Below the pieces are notes generated by a model. The model searched no databases, had not been told where the DNA came from, and was given only the letters and a program-made list of their open reading frames with translations. Shown in pieces: positions 20,433 to 29,800 of a DNA stretch of 64,000 bases. The DNA is from Megaustenia siamemsis (taxonomy: Eukaryota > Mollusca > Gastropoda > Stylommatophora > Ariophantidae), in NCBI GenBank assembly GCA_032433765.1, contig JAVIAB010000059.1, positions 57,798,103-57,862,102 of the forward strand, written 5' to 3'. Positions within the stretch are counted from its first letter, which is position 1. Each line of letters starts with the position of its first letter. A program made the position numbers and the translations under genes.

Positions 20433-21174
20433 AATAAAGAAGTAAAGGCATCAAGATTCGTAGAGATGCGAAGCTACAAACATAAAGTAGCAGCGGTACT
20501 TGGCCGAAACGTCCACTTTTGTTTTGTCCATTACCACTTAAAGCTGTCAATATACCACTTTTTTTCTTCTTTTTTTTATTTTTGAATTGCTATTATCATA
20601 GGGAGGTAAAGAATAGTGACACTGTGACCTTCCAGGCATGTCGTAAGAGGCGACTAAGGAGGTTGATCGATGGCTTGACAAGCTGTCATTGTAAAAAGTA
20701 TTGTTATGGAAACAGCGCCATAGATTTTAGAGCAGTGATCTCTGCAATATGTGCCATTTTGGCACGCAAGGTTTCTGTTTTTGAGATTGTGGTTCTGCCC
20801 TATGTGCCGTCTTCGGCTCGAAAGGACAATAGATAGATTATCATCAGCTTTACAGCAGCTTCGTATCTCTACGCATCTTGGTGCACCTTGATGCCTTTAC
20901 TTCTTTACTAGTACCATACCGCTGTTACTTTATGTTTGTATATCGTCCTATGTGTTTACACTAATACTTCAATTTGTAGACCATTATCGTTCACATTGTT
21001 TTTATACTACTAGTACTAATATTATTATTACTATTATTACATATCCCTATATATAAATATATTGTGTTGTTGTTTGTTGTTCCAGCTGAAGACCTACTTG
21101 GCCGAAACGTCGATTTTTGTTTTGTCCATTACCACGTAAAGCTGTCACCATACCGCTTTTTTTTCTTCTTTTTT
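20433..21174. mobile_element. composite insertion inside the 59-bp array, with direct and inverted repeats
   Basis: A segment (taaagaagtaaaggcatcaa...) at about 20433-20497 recurs in inverted orientation at about 20855-20940. A 75-bp block starting tacttggccgaaacgtc is directly repeated at 20498-20573 and 21098-21173 and abuts the array on the right. Between them lies the (GATA)n-tailed element. The second direct block is preceded by ctgaagac. A relative of that block occurs on the minus strand at 40240-40395. Mixed direct and inverted terminal blocks are reminiscent of Penelope-like elements, but no protein is present. Confidence 0.55.
20600..20836 (+). mobile_element. short (GATA)n-tailed retroelement (family E), copy 1
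   Basis: This matches 55178-55417 almost base for base. Shared blocks are gtaaagaatagtgacactgtg, tgtcgtaagaggc, gatcgatggcttgacaagc, gtgccattttggcacgcaag and ggctcgaaaggacaatagatagat. An internal short hairpin is visible (gtgccattttggcac). The 3' 40 bases match the LINE end at 11620-11665. No open frame of consequence. It is probably mobilised in trans by the LINE that shares its tail. Confidence 0.78.
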
Positions 21175-21239
21175 AACATGATCTAATCTGTTTCAGACTG
21201 TTCTCTATTATTATGTACCTGTAGCAGCGACTCAACATA
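21174..21239. repeat. isolated unit of the 59-bp minisatellite
   Basis: One unit (aacatgatctaatctgtttcagactg..., with attatgtacc) sits directly after the composite insertion. It marks the distal side of the original array. Confidence 0.85.
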
Positions 21240-22538
21240 TACTTTGTGTCTATTTTAACTACAGTCAAATGTGAATCTTTCAAAGGGAGTACATATGTAA
21301 CTATAAATATAGTCTTGGCAACGGTTGGGTAAAATACAAGTGTCATGGCTCTCATTTAAAGACATGGAAGGTTTTCGGGATAAACCACGTCGTGAACTAT
21401 AAAGTCTAGTAGAAACTATTGTGTTCAAGTTTCATGTCAACCACGTCGTGATGAACACAGTGGAGAAAGCAATAGACGTGGCCTTCTTGTCGGGAATTAA
21501 AAACCACCCATTATGGTAACCTTTTTCGTGTAGGAGGGGAGGGGGAAAATTCAGTCTGGAGTTTTGCTCTACGCTTTACTTCTGTGATCTCTTTGGTTGA
21601 GTGCAGGAGTTAAGATATAAAGTTTACATGCAATGCGGAAAGAAATAGCCATATTCCCCGAGAATAAAAACTTGAATGCCACAGAGATTCACAATCTTTA
21701 ATGGCTTACAGGCCTGTCATTTCTGTGAATTTAATATCTTATTTAAATAGCTTGAATTTGCAGTTTTAGAGGGAAAAAAAGAAATTATCATCCGCCATAC
21801 GATATTGAAGACGCACTTTCGTCTTTGAAACAAAACTACGACTGGAGAAATGCCAGCCGGTAAAATAAAACTTTGATCCACTTTCTTCACTCAAATCTAC
21901 AGATGAATTATATATTTGTTTTCTGTGATGCGTAATTAAAGAGGGCACTGGCACACGCGCGCACACATGAACACTCTCTATTTTTGCTCTCACTTTCTCT
22001 CCTTGCTTTCCCGTTCAATGACAATGCTATTTAGTTCTTCGTTTGATGTTGCAGTGCAAACCGTACCAGAAAATTGTCAAATGGACCGTTGAGCACAGTG
22101 CAATAATCTATTAGAATCCAAATACAGCGCAGAACTTGATTTCTATGAAACATACGTTTTTTTATTACAATGTTTCCAACATGACAGATCATGTGAAAAT
22201 AATGACATCAACGTCTGCAGTATAATGCGAGAACAACTACTTTCAAACATGAAGAACACGAAAAGCTGGTTACGAAAACGAATAATTGATAGCCATTTAT
22301 AAAACCTTTTGCGTCTAGCTTCAATCAGCCATGCGCGTGGTGTTGAGAAACTTGGAGGTGCCAAACAAAAATGAACAAGTATCGCTCTAGGTAGTCATTG
22401 TACCGTGTACATAATTACCAATTATTGTGTTCAGTCTTCAGAAAAGTCTTGCAACAGGTACAGTTCTACAGCAGACAAATTCTAATATTCTGATATCTAG
22501 ACGGTCTGAAGGAAACAGACCACATTTTATTTTTATGC
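21240..22538. other. no gene recognised
   Basis: Spacer with short frames only. It contains the 31-base segment (22383-22413) shared with 17607-17637. A reverse-strand frame at 22143-22364 shows faint similarity to one at 36270-36521, too weak to call a family. Confidence 0.45.
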
Positions 22539-22870
22539 ATTGGAGAACTTGTTGGTCTCTAGGCAAAATGTCGGTCTTCGAGACAGAGAGGTTGTGAGTT
22601 CAAATCCCGGCTCCACCAGTTGGGATTTTTATTTGCAGTTTCTCTCTGCGGCAACCATCCCTGGTTTCAGCAGCGAAGACCGGATTGAAACGTCGGTTAC
22701 TCTTTGACGGAAAAAAAATATGAGTACATCTGAAGACGGAATTATCTGCCTGTGCAGCGAGGGACCCCTGTGCACACGGCTGCCAGGGAAAATGGATTAA
22801 CTCTAAAAATGAAGTTCCTAGTCTCTGGGGATTTTGCCAGAGGTGAAAGCTTGCGAACATAAAAAAAAAA
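22539..22870 (+). mobile_element. tRNA-derived SINE (type 2), A-tailed
   Basis: The head contains cttgttggtctctaggc and a B-box gagttcaaatcccgg, followed by ctccacca as in a tRNA 3' end. The body has ctctgcggcaaccatccctgg, gagtacatctgaagacgg, cacggctgccaggg and agttcctagtctctgggg. It ends gcgaacat plus ten A. It abuts the 3' terminus of the LINE A fragment at 22883, in opposite orientation. Confidence 0.88.
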
Positions 22871-22882
22871 GTGTGAATTTCT

Positions 22883-23235
22883 TTATATGCCCCTTTTCGT
22901 CTTGTCAGACGGTCTAGATGAGGCTGTTGTGCATTTTGTTTTGTTTTGTTTTGAGGTTTTGTTTTTGTCGAGCAGCTTCTCGTGGTTGATTCTACCAATG
23001 TTTGACAAACACACACGGCCACAAAATGAACGGCCCGCTGATCCACAGGGTTTTCCATCCTTTGCCATGAGTCTTTTCTCTTCTAAGTTTTGCCTCAGTA
23101 CAGTCTGAAATGATGTTATACCATTCCATATACATGCTCTCCACGATGTGCGATCACTTGTCAGATGTTCCCAGTCATTTTCACAGGTGTGGAAGTCATT
23201 CAGAGTTGATTTACAGATATCTCTATATCGTAGTT
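22883..23235 (-). mobile_element. LINE family A 3' fragment
   Basis: Minus-strand sequence covering only the C-terminal end and 3'UTR of family A. Translation gives RYRDICKSTLNDF, CENDWEHLTSDRTSW and LRQNLEEKRLM, then a zinc-finger-like FCGRVCLSNIGRINHEK, open in one frame here. The element terminus (aaaaggggcatata on the minus strand) is at 22883. It is more diverged than the 12.5 and 32.2 kb copies. It is notable as the one copy in which the zinc-finger region reads through without the lesions seen in the two young copies. Confidence 0.85.
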
Positions 23236-23655
23236 TCAATTTGAAAATGAACTTCTTTGCCACACAAATATAACCTAGAACGTAGAGTTTTAGGTTGAAC
23301 GGGGAATGTCTAGCTAAATCAGCACACATCTAACAAGGACACCCACGCTAAATTATGTCGCTGAATTCTGCATCCGTTTCATCACAGCCATCTATATTAG
23401 TAAGGCCTTCGGGTAGCCAGGGATAACCCCAAATTTGTGACGTTTTCAGCTTTGCGATCAGAGGCTGTTGTGGGTATAATGACGTCAGCCGATTCGCTCG
23501 TATGGCTGAAGAGGTCACCATTGTAGGGATTTTCTGGGATTTCCCTCTCTGCCCGCTAGTCTTAGAACAATAAATGTCTGAGTTTTTAATAATCAACAGG
23601 GCACGAGGGAAAGAGTGTTTAAAATAGACTTGTACTCATAAATGATTTATTAGTT
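23236..23655. other. no gene recognised
   Basis: An 82-codon reverse-strand frame at 23348-23596 has no domain I recognise and no clear splice context. Otherwise featureless. Confidence 0.4.
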
Positions 23656-23659
23656 TTAT

Positions 23660-23875
23660 TGACTTATGAGTTACTACAATTGACATCTTTATTCGTTACA
23701 GAATACAACACTACACTTATCTTCATTTACTTGTTATAGAATACAGTAATACAATTATTATCTTTATTTACTACAGTATACAATTGTACATTTATTATCT
23801 TTATTTACTACAGTATACAATTGTACATTTATTATCTTTATTTGTTATAGAATACAATAGTACAATTATTGTCTC
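23660..23875. repeat. AT-rich tandem repeat, 37-46 bp period, about 5 copies
   Basis: Units contain ta(c/t)agaatacaa or tatacaattgtac followed by attatctttattta. Two adjacent copies (23777 and 23814) are identical with a period of 37, and flanking ones are longer and diverged. A poly(A) run follows at 23880-23891. Confidence 0.8.
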
Positions 23876-24231
23876 CACTAAAAAAAAAAAACATAATACG
23901 TCAGTTAAGTATAGTACATGTATGTGCCCACATTACATACTTAATGTTAAGTCGATACTATAAAAGACACGATATTTGTTCAAAATGATAGTATGATGTT
24001 CATACACTTACGTGCATAAACGTGATAAACGTGTTGGAAATGGTCCTGAAAGCACACGTGTCATTTCGTGATAGACGATACAACAGAACAATGTGCCCTG
24101 GTGTAAATGTAGAGCAATATGCCCTTTGTGTAAAGTGCCATAATGTGACATTACAACTTGTCGAAAATGTGCTACTAAAAAGTGACACCAAATAAAAAGA
24201 AAAGGGATGAGAAACATCATTTCTGTTGAAA

Positions 24232-25352
24232 GGGATACTACAGAGAGAAGATACGGGATACTACAGAGAGAGGGTACGGAATAGCACACAGAGAAGATAC
24301 GGGATACTACAGAGATAAGGTACATGATACTACAGAGAGAGGGTACGGGATACCACAGAGAGAAGATACGGGATACTACAGAGAGAGGGTACGGAATAGC
24401 ACACAGAGAAGATACGGGATACTACAGAGATAAGGTACAGGATACTACAGAGAGAGGGTACGGGATACCACAGAGAGAGGGTACGGGATACTACAGAGAG
24501 AAGATACGGGATACTACAGAGAGAGGGTACGGAATAGCACACAGAGAAGATACGGGATACTACAGAGATAAGGTACAGGATACTACAGAGAGAGGGTACG
24601 GGATACCACAGAGAGAAGATACGGGATACTACAGAGAAAAGATACTGGATACCACAGAGAGATGGTACGGGGGTACTACAGAAGGAAGATACGGGATACT
24701 ACAGAGAGAAGATACGGGTACTACAGAGTGAAGATACGGGGTACTACAGAGAGATGATACGGGGTACTACAGAGAGAATATACGGGATACTACAGAGTGA
24801 AGATACGGGATACTACAGAGAGATGATACGGGGTACTACAGAGAGAATATACGGGATACTACAGAGTGAAGATACGGGGTACTACAGAGAGAAGATACGG
24901 GATACCACAGAGAGATGGTACGGGGGTACTACAGAAGGAAGATACGGGGTACTACAGAGAGAAGATACTGGGTACTACAGAGTGAAGATACGGGATACTA
25001 CAGAGAGAAGATACGGGGTACTACAGAGAGATGATACGGGGTACTACAGAGAGAATATACGGGATACTACAGAGTGAAGATACGGGATACTACAGAGAGA
25101 TGATACGGGGTACTACAGAGAGAATATACGGGATACTACAGAGTGAAGATACGGGATACTACAGAGAGATGATACGGGGTACTACAGAGAGAAGATACGG
25201 GATACTACAGAGTGAAGATACGGGATACTACAGAGAGAAGATACGGGATACTACAGAGAGATGATACGGGGTACTACAGAGAGAATATACGGGATACTAC
25301 AGAGAGAAGATACGGGGTACTACAGAGAGAAGATACGGGGTACTACAGAGAG
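24232..25352. repeat. 23-bp minisatellite, about 48 copies
   Basis: The unit is gggatactacagagagaagata with common variants (agagataaggta, agagtgaaga, gaatagcacacagag, ggggtactac). Multi-unit blocks repeat: for example about 24245-24330 recurs near 24370 and 24515. The period of 23 means three units give 23 codons, so all three forward frames cycle through the same peptides (GYYREKI, RDTTERG) and stay open. This explains the long frames, and no gene is called. Confidence 0.94.
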
Positions 25353-25355
25353 AAT

Positions 25356-25830
25356 ACAAAATTAAATTTGTAGAAGATGATGTTGTGAAAATTCGTGAAA
25401 TCCTGGGAATAAGAACACAGTTGTATACTATTGACGCAGTTAATACAGTTTGTAATTATTTTGTGAAGAGACGTGCTGTTTTGCCGAAGTGATACCATTA
25501 GGATTAGAAAACATGTCATTAAGTTAAAGAGATCAGATCATTTTATTGAGGTAGACTACATTCAGAGTAAAATAAAATGTTACATTTCATTGTTTGAAAA
25601 ACATGAACAATGAAATGGTAAAGTTGCAGGCAACGTGGCAGGTGAACTCTTGTGACGTAATCGGAAATGAAAAGAAACCATCCAAACATGAGCAATGTGC
25701 ACAAAAATGGAATCGTTATGAGTGTGAAAGAAATGACACAGCATTCTCCCACAAGCTTCGATGCTGAGACGGCACTGTATCCTGATTATTGTCTTGTCAT
25801 TTGTTAAATCAAATTTTCATTGAGAGACAC
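25356..25830. other. no gene recognised
   Basis: AT-rich spacer with no assignable feature. Confidence 0.45.
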
Positions 25831-25834
25831 AATT

Positions 25835-26310
25835 CACTGGAGGGGGCTTGGAGGTCTAGAGTTAAGAGGTCGACCCTTAGACAAAAAGTTACAGGTTCGA
25901 TTCCCTCCACATGCCGTGGAAAATAAAATACATTAAAAACACAAATCGGAAGCCGCGGTTTCTTCGTACCCAGCCCTGGTTGAGACCAGTAGGGTAGTGA
26001 GATCCAATGTCTAGCCGCCTCGGATAATGACAAGGAAAAAAAATAAACAGGAGGTCCCGTGTGCGCTCCGCGCAGGTTAAAGAACCATTAGTAGTTAATA
26101 TTCGGAAAGAGTAGACCAAAAATGGCAGCTGTCAGGGCAACTAATAGAAAGAATTAAAATCTGCTCAAAACGTTAAGTTTTGAAGTGGGAGAATATCTGC
26201 CTGTATGGCGCAAGACAACTGAGCACACGGCTGCCGATGTGATAAATATAAACAAATGATACTCGCCCAAAATTCAGTCCTTCGGGTCTTCTTTAGAGAT
26301 GTCAAGCTGG
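25835..26310 (+). mobile_element. diverged tRNA-related SINE, related to type 2
   Basis: A tRNA-like head (gggggcttggaggtctagag with B-box ggttcgattccc at about 25893) is followed by an unfamiliar body. Further on, sequence resembles the type 2 SINE 3' half: gaatatctgcctgtatggcgc, cacggctgccgatg and gcgaacacaaagacac. The whole may be one old type 2 element or two adjacent ones. Decayed. Confidence 0.5.
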
Positions 26311-26330
26311 CGAACACAAAGACACAACAA

Positions 26331-27360
26331 ACTCTCCATAGAGAAGCTTTAAACATATACTTATTTGGGCTACTATTTCAGATGGCAAGTTTTATAAATA
26401 TATATACTACATCAATTGAGCACACAATTTATTTTGTATGTTTTTTTTTTTCTTTTATTAGTAAACACAACAAACCGTTGATTTAAAAATATGGTTTTTA
26501 TCCAGGTTACTTTAAGGGCTGTAGAGTAGAGTTTGACAAGAAAAATGCATCGAAATATACTCGCAATAATATATATGTATTTTTTTTAAACGTAGCGTGG
26601 TGATTGATGATGGCTCAGTTATTATACTCTGAGAATCGAAAGTCCAGCTAGCTATAAATAGAATGGTGCGGCTGAGATGACGATATCAAGAATGTGAAAG
26701 TTACAGAAGTTTTCATCCCACTGCTCTGCGTCATTAGTAGTATTATCTAAGCACCGGTGTGTGATACATACCCTTTGGGTGCTTATTTCGGTTCTTCTAG
26801 TCGTTAAGCAGTTATAATACGCACACGCGCGCGCGCGCACTCGTTAACGGAGTTGGCTGGGCTGAAAGATGTTCGGATAAAGGGTGCGTGGGGTAAAATT
26901 TCATGATTGAAACCCGCCCAGAGAGTAAAAATCAGGTGTAACTTCTTGCCTCACATGATGAAAGGAATTGTTCCCCGCGGGTGATGCTTCAATCAAAGAG
27001 TGGATAAATAGCTGTAAATTGTGAGAAAGTTCCAGCAGAACCGTGCAGGCTTGGCTTTTATTAGTTGTGCGTTTTTAATACGCTATGACGTTTTTCTGTC
27101 ATGTCTACACAGGTGCTCGCGTTAATAGAAAAATGAGAGACGCGATGAAAGAAAAAAAGAGAGAGAGAAGGGTTTCAAAAAAGGGAGGGGGGAGGGTTGA
27201 AAGATAAAGGTGCGTGTATAACAGATAACGCGGTATGACAATAACATATGGTATAGATTAGAGGTGTACGTTATTTGTGATCGTGAAACGTATATTGTTA
27301 CTGAGCACACAAATCTCGATCCTTATATATAGAAATGATGAAAAGTATACCAAAACAAGC
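26331..27360. other. no gene recognised; short CG-alternating tract
   Basis: Contains acgcacacgcgcgcgcgcgca at about 26818-26840, an alternating purine-pyrimidine run, and a purine-rich patch at 27140-27200. No exon supported. Confidence 0.45.
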
Positions 27361-27361
27361 A

Positions 27362-27578
27362 CTTAAGTGGGAACCGGAGGGTGAAAGACAAATAGACGGA
27401 TCTAGAGAAACACTAAGAGAACACTGAGGCGAGAAGCAACAACAGCAGACATCAGCTCCCTTGTCGAGGTTGAGAGGCTCCCCCAGAATAGGTGGGTGTG
27501 GTGAGATACAATGCGAAGTCGGTCGGACATGTTGAGTTTATTTTGTTTTGGCTAGAAAGGATAATAGGTAGATAGATT
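27362..27578 (+). mobile_element. LINE 3' fragment with (GATA)-like tail
   Basis: Plus-strand reading gives LKWEPEG, then basic residues, an ETLREH-like step and (one frame over) EVERLPQNRWVWCDTM. This pattern is typical of the C-terminal end of several LINE reverse transcriptases. The end reads ggctagaaaggataataggtagatagatta, akin to the tail at 11640-11665. 5' truncated and decayed. Confidence 0.6.
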
Positions 27579-27956
27579 ATATGTGATATCTTCTTCCTCT
27601 TCTGCGGTCAGTCTCCTGTGTTCAGTCTCCGGTGTTCAGCACATCACAGAGAGACAGATGAGTTGTGTGATATCTTCACAAGTGCTACAGAGCGTCCATG
27701 ACACCGTTTTTCCTGAACTTGCTTTATATTCTTAGCTCTCTCTGTAATTCACCTGTTTGCTAGAGGCAGACGAACTGGAAAAGAACACTAAACCGTTCAT
27801 GATAAATGACGTAGCCGTTAATATTGTACAATAAATCATACTTAGCTTTCCAGACTTATGGAGTCATGCCGGATTTTTTCAATATACCATTCGTTAACAG
27901 TATATAGTGTTAGTGACGAATTAAAAGAGGAGAAGGGATTACCTAACCTTCGTTAT

Positions 27957-28020
27957 CTTGTGTATGAGGCATAAGCGCCTCATACACAAGAGCATAAGCG
28001 CTTGCGACCTGCGGTCGCAA
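27957..28020. repeat. two adjacent perfect hairpins
   Basis: Arms cttgtgtatgaggc (27957-27970) and gcctcatacacaag (27977-27990) are perfectly complementary around a 6-base loop. Only 11 bases on, ttgcgacc (28002-28009) and ggtcgcaa (28013-28020) pair around a 3-base loop. The motif ataagcg occurs in the loop region of the first and again just before the second. No T-run follows, so a bacterial-type terminator is not implied. Confidence 0.85.
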
Positions 28021-28429
28021 TAGCAGGTTTGGTGCAGCATCAGCTGACCAAGACCTAGCAGTTCTACCTCCTCGTGGTCTCCCTCAGTAGCAGCCTACAT
28101 AAAAAAAAGGCTGACTGACAGAAGCTAGGATCGCCGTGTCCCTTGTAGTAGTGGCTCTTACTGATATAGAAGACATAGTATTGCAGTATCTCTGAGCTGG
28201 ACTAGTAGTTTCCCAGCATTGAGTGGGATAGAGGAACTCCAACTTCTCCAATAAGAGAGAATGTCAAGAAAGCCATAAGTAAGCTAAAGTACAGTTTTTA
28301 TTTACTTTAGCGTGTTTTTCTTTGTAGGACAAACTCGCACACACGTATTTCTCTCTGATACTAAATTCTCCTTGTTGTTGCCAATTATCTTTCGGAATAT
28401 TTTGTCTGCTACTAGTTATTGTTATTGGT

Positions 28430-28915
28430 TATGGAAGGCCTCGGTATCACAGCAAACGAATTAAAATCCATAATTGCTCAACCGCCCGTGCCAGTGGAAT
28501 CATCCGAATTACCAACTCATCTCCCAAACAAAGAAAGGTAACTGTAGTCCCCATCGTAGCAGTCTCAGCACACGCCAAAAGACATAAGGCGAAACCGTGC
28601 AGAAAGTGAACACATCCAACTGTTCCCTGTCATACGATATCATCATTCATCGTAAACAAGCGGGATATCGAAGCAGGATCAAAACGGATGAGACACACAT
28701 CTCACGGTGTGCACAGAGCACTTAACTCAGTAGCTCCTGCAACAAGCCGGACTTGGAATATGAGGAAACTGCAAGAAGGAACACTTTTCAGACATAGCCT
28801 TCAATGGTTCCTGCCGCCTATCCACCATATACCATGGGAGTTCACGTCCTCCCGAAAATGATGATCGTCATAGCACTTGATGATGTTAGGCCGTCATTGA
28901 TGACTCCAATTCAAA
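28430..28915 (-). repeat. dispersed 3' module with (AATAAC)-like tail, shared with 7.5 and 60.3 kb
   Basis: On the minus strand this runs from the end of the cysteine-rich frame to ggccttccataacc plus aataacaataac. The same module is at 7570-8065 (+) and 60285-60555 (+). All share cgccttatgtcttttg and ccactggcacgggcgg and end at ccttccataac. A tandem A-rich tail at the same point in two copies suggests retroposition. A short open stretch (VFTFCTVSPYVF) is visible in all copies. Confidence 0.8.
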
Positions 28916-29800
28916 CATATAGACACACAGTGGTGGTAAGTTATCATTTCCAATCCAACAGAAGCCACATGACCTGTAGTTAGTAAAACCACAGAGAGAA
29001 TATGATTTTGTGACCTTCACTGATTCACTCTTAGATGTGAATGTGTAGTTTACACAAGAGGAGAAGTTTTCAACTACAGTGATCCCATTTAAGGCAATTC
29101 TGGGATAACAAGGCAAGTCTCCTTTATAGCAGCAGAACTTGATGTTCTCCGCACCCTTCTTGTAGCTGCTGCCACACGATTCTGATGTCTCATTAACTTG
29201 GGCATCATTCAAGAACAATGTCAGATTAACATTCCATAGATCTGGCTCTGCTGATGAAGTGCTTGGTGCAACAGTTGTATCAATTATACAGGAGGCTCTT
29301 GGTCTGTGGTCATTAATATCACAGACGGCACATGATGTTGTTATATTCAGTATTTCTTTCTGGTGTGTAAATATGTGGCACACACATGGAGAGTGGTTTG
29401 TGGTCACAGTAATCCCATTAAAGGCAATTCTAGGGTAGCATGGAATAGCTGTTTCAGAACAGCACAATCCTATGATGTTTTCTATGTTCGCTATAAAGCT
29501 ACTGCTGCTACACAATCCTGACCAATTATAGGTGTGGACATTATTCACTTGCAATGACAAAACTGCTTTGCTTACATCATAAACCTCTGGAAGCGAATCA
29601 TTTATGGTACTAATAGTACAATTTATTCTTCCATCGGGGATATCTTCATTGAGTCCCCAAAAAAAGGTCTTTGGTTAAAAAGCACATATGCTTTTGAGTT
29701 AAACACACAATGAGCCCACTTCATAGATTCAAAATGATCCTTGCCAATGCCATCCGTTTGCACAAGTTAGGTTCTTGGCTACCAACGTCAAAAATGTCTG
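28886..29800 (-). pseudogene. cysteine-rich secreted-type protein, two homologous segments, probable frameshifts
   Basis: The reverse-strand frame is open from about 29673 to a stop at 28884. Two segments of about 110 residues are homologous: each has a C...P...L(S/T)L entry and a short Cys cluster, then PCYPRIA(F/L)NGITV, then a Cys within (S)CV and YTFT or HIFT, then a late Cys pair. Several N-x-S/T sites and many cysteines suggest an extracellular protein. Upstream, coding similarity continues in other frames: SMKWAHCVFNSKAYVLFNQ and, further 5', NLTCANGWHWQGS. Breaks fall at a seven-T run (about 29672) and a four-T run (about 29732). An acceptor-like cgtttcag lies just before, at about 29799. 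There is no ATG at the start of the main frame. I do not recognise the family. The last dozen codons fall in a dispersed repeat. Confidence 0.6.

Noticed and set aside
22143..22364. Possible repeat family with 36270-36521
   Set aside because: Only faint peptide similarity (ILQ-LM-L). The DNA similarity is too low and too AT-rich to trust.
24324..24731. Repeat peptide GYYREKIRDTTER
   Set aside because: A by-product of the 23-bp minisatellite, with no start context or flanking coding signal.
27957..28020. Rho-independent terminator
   Set aside because: No T-run follows the stems and the organism is evidently eukaryotic.
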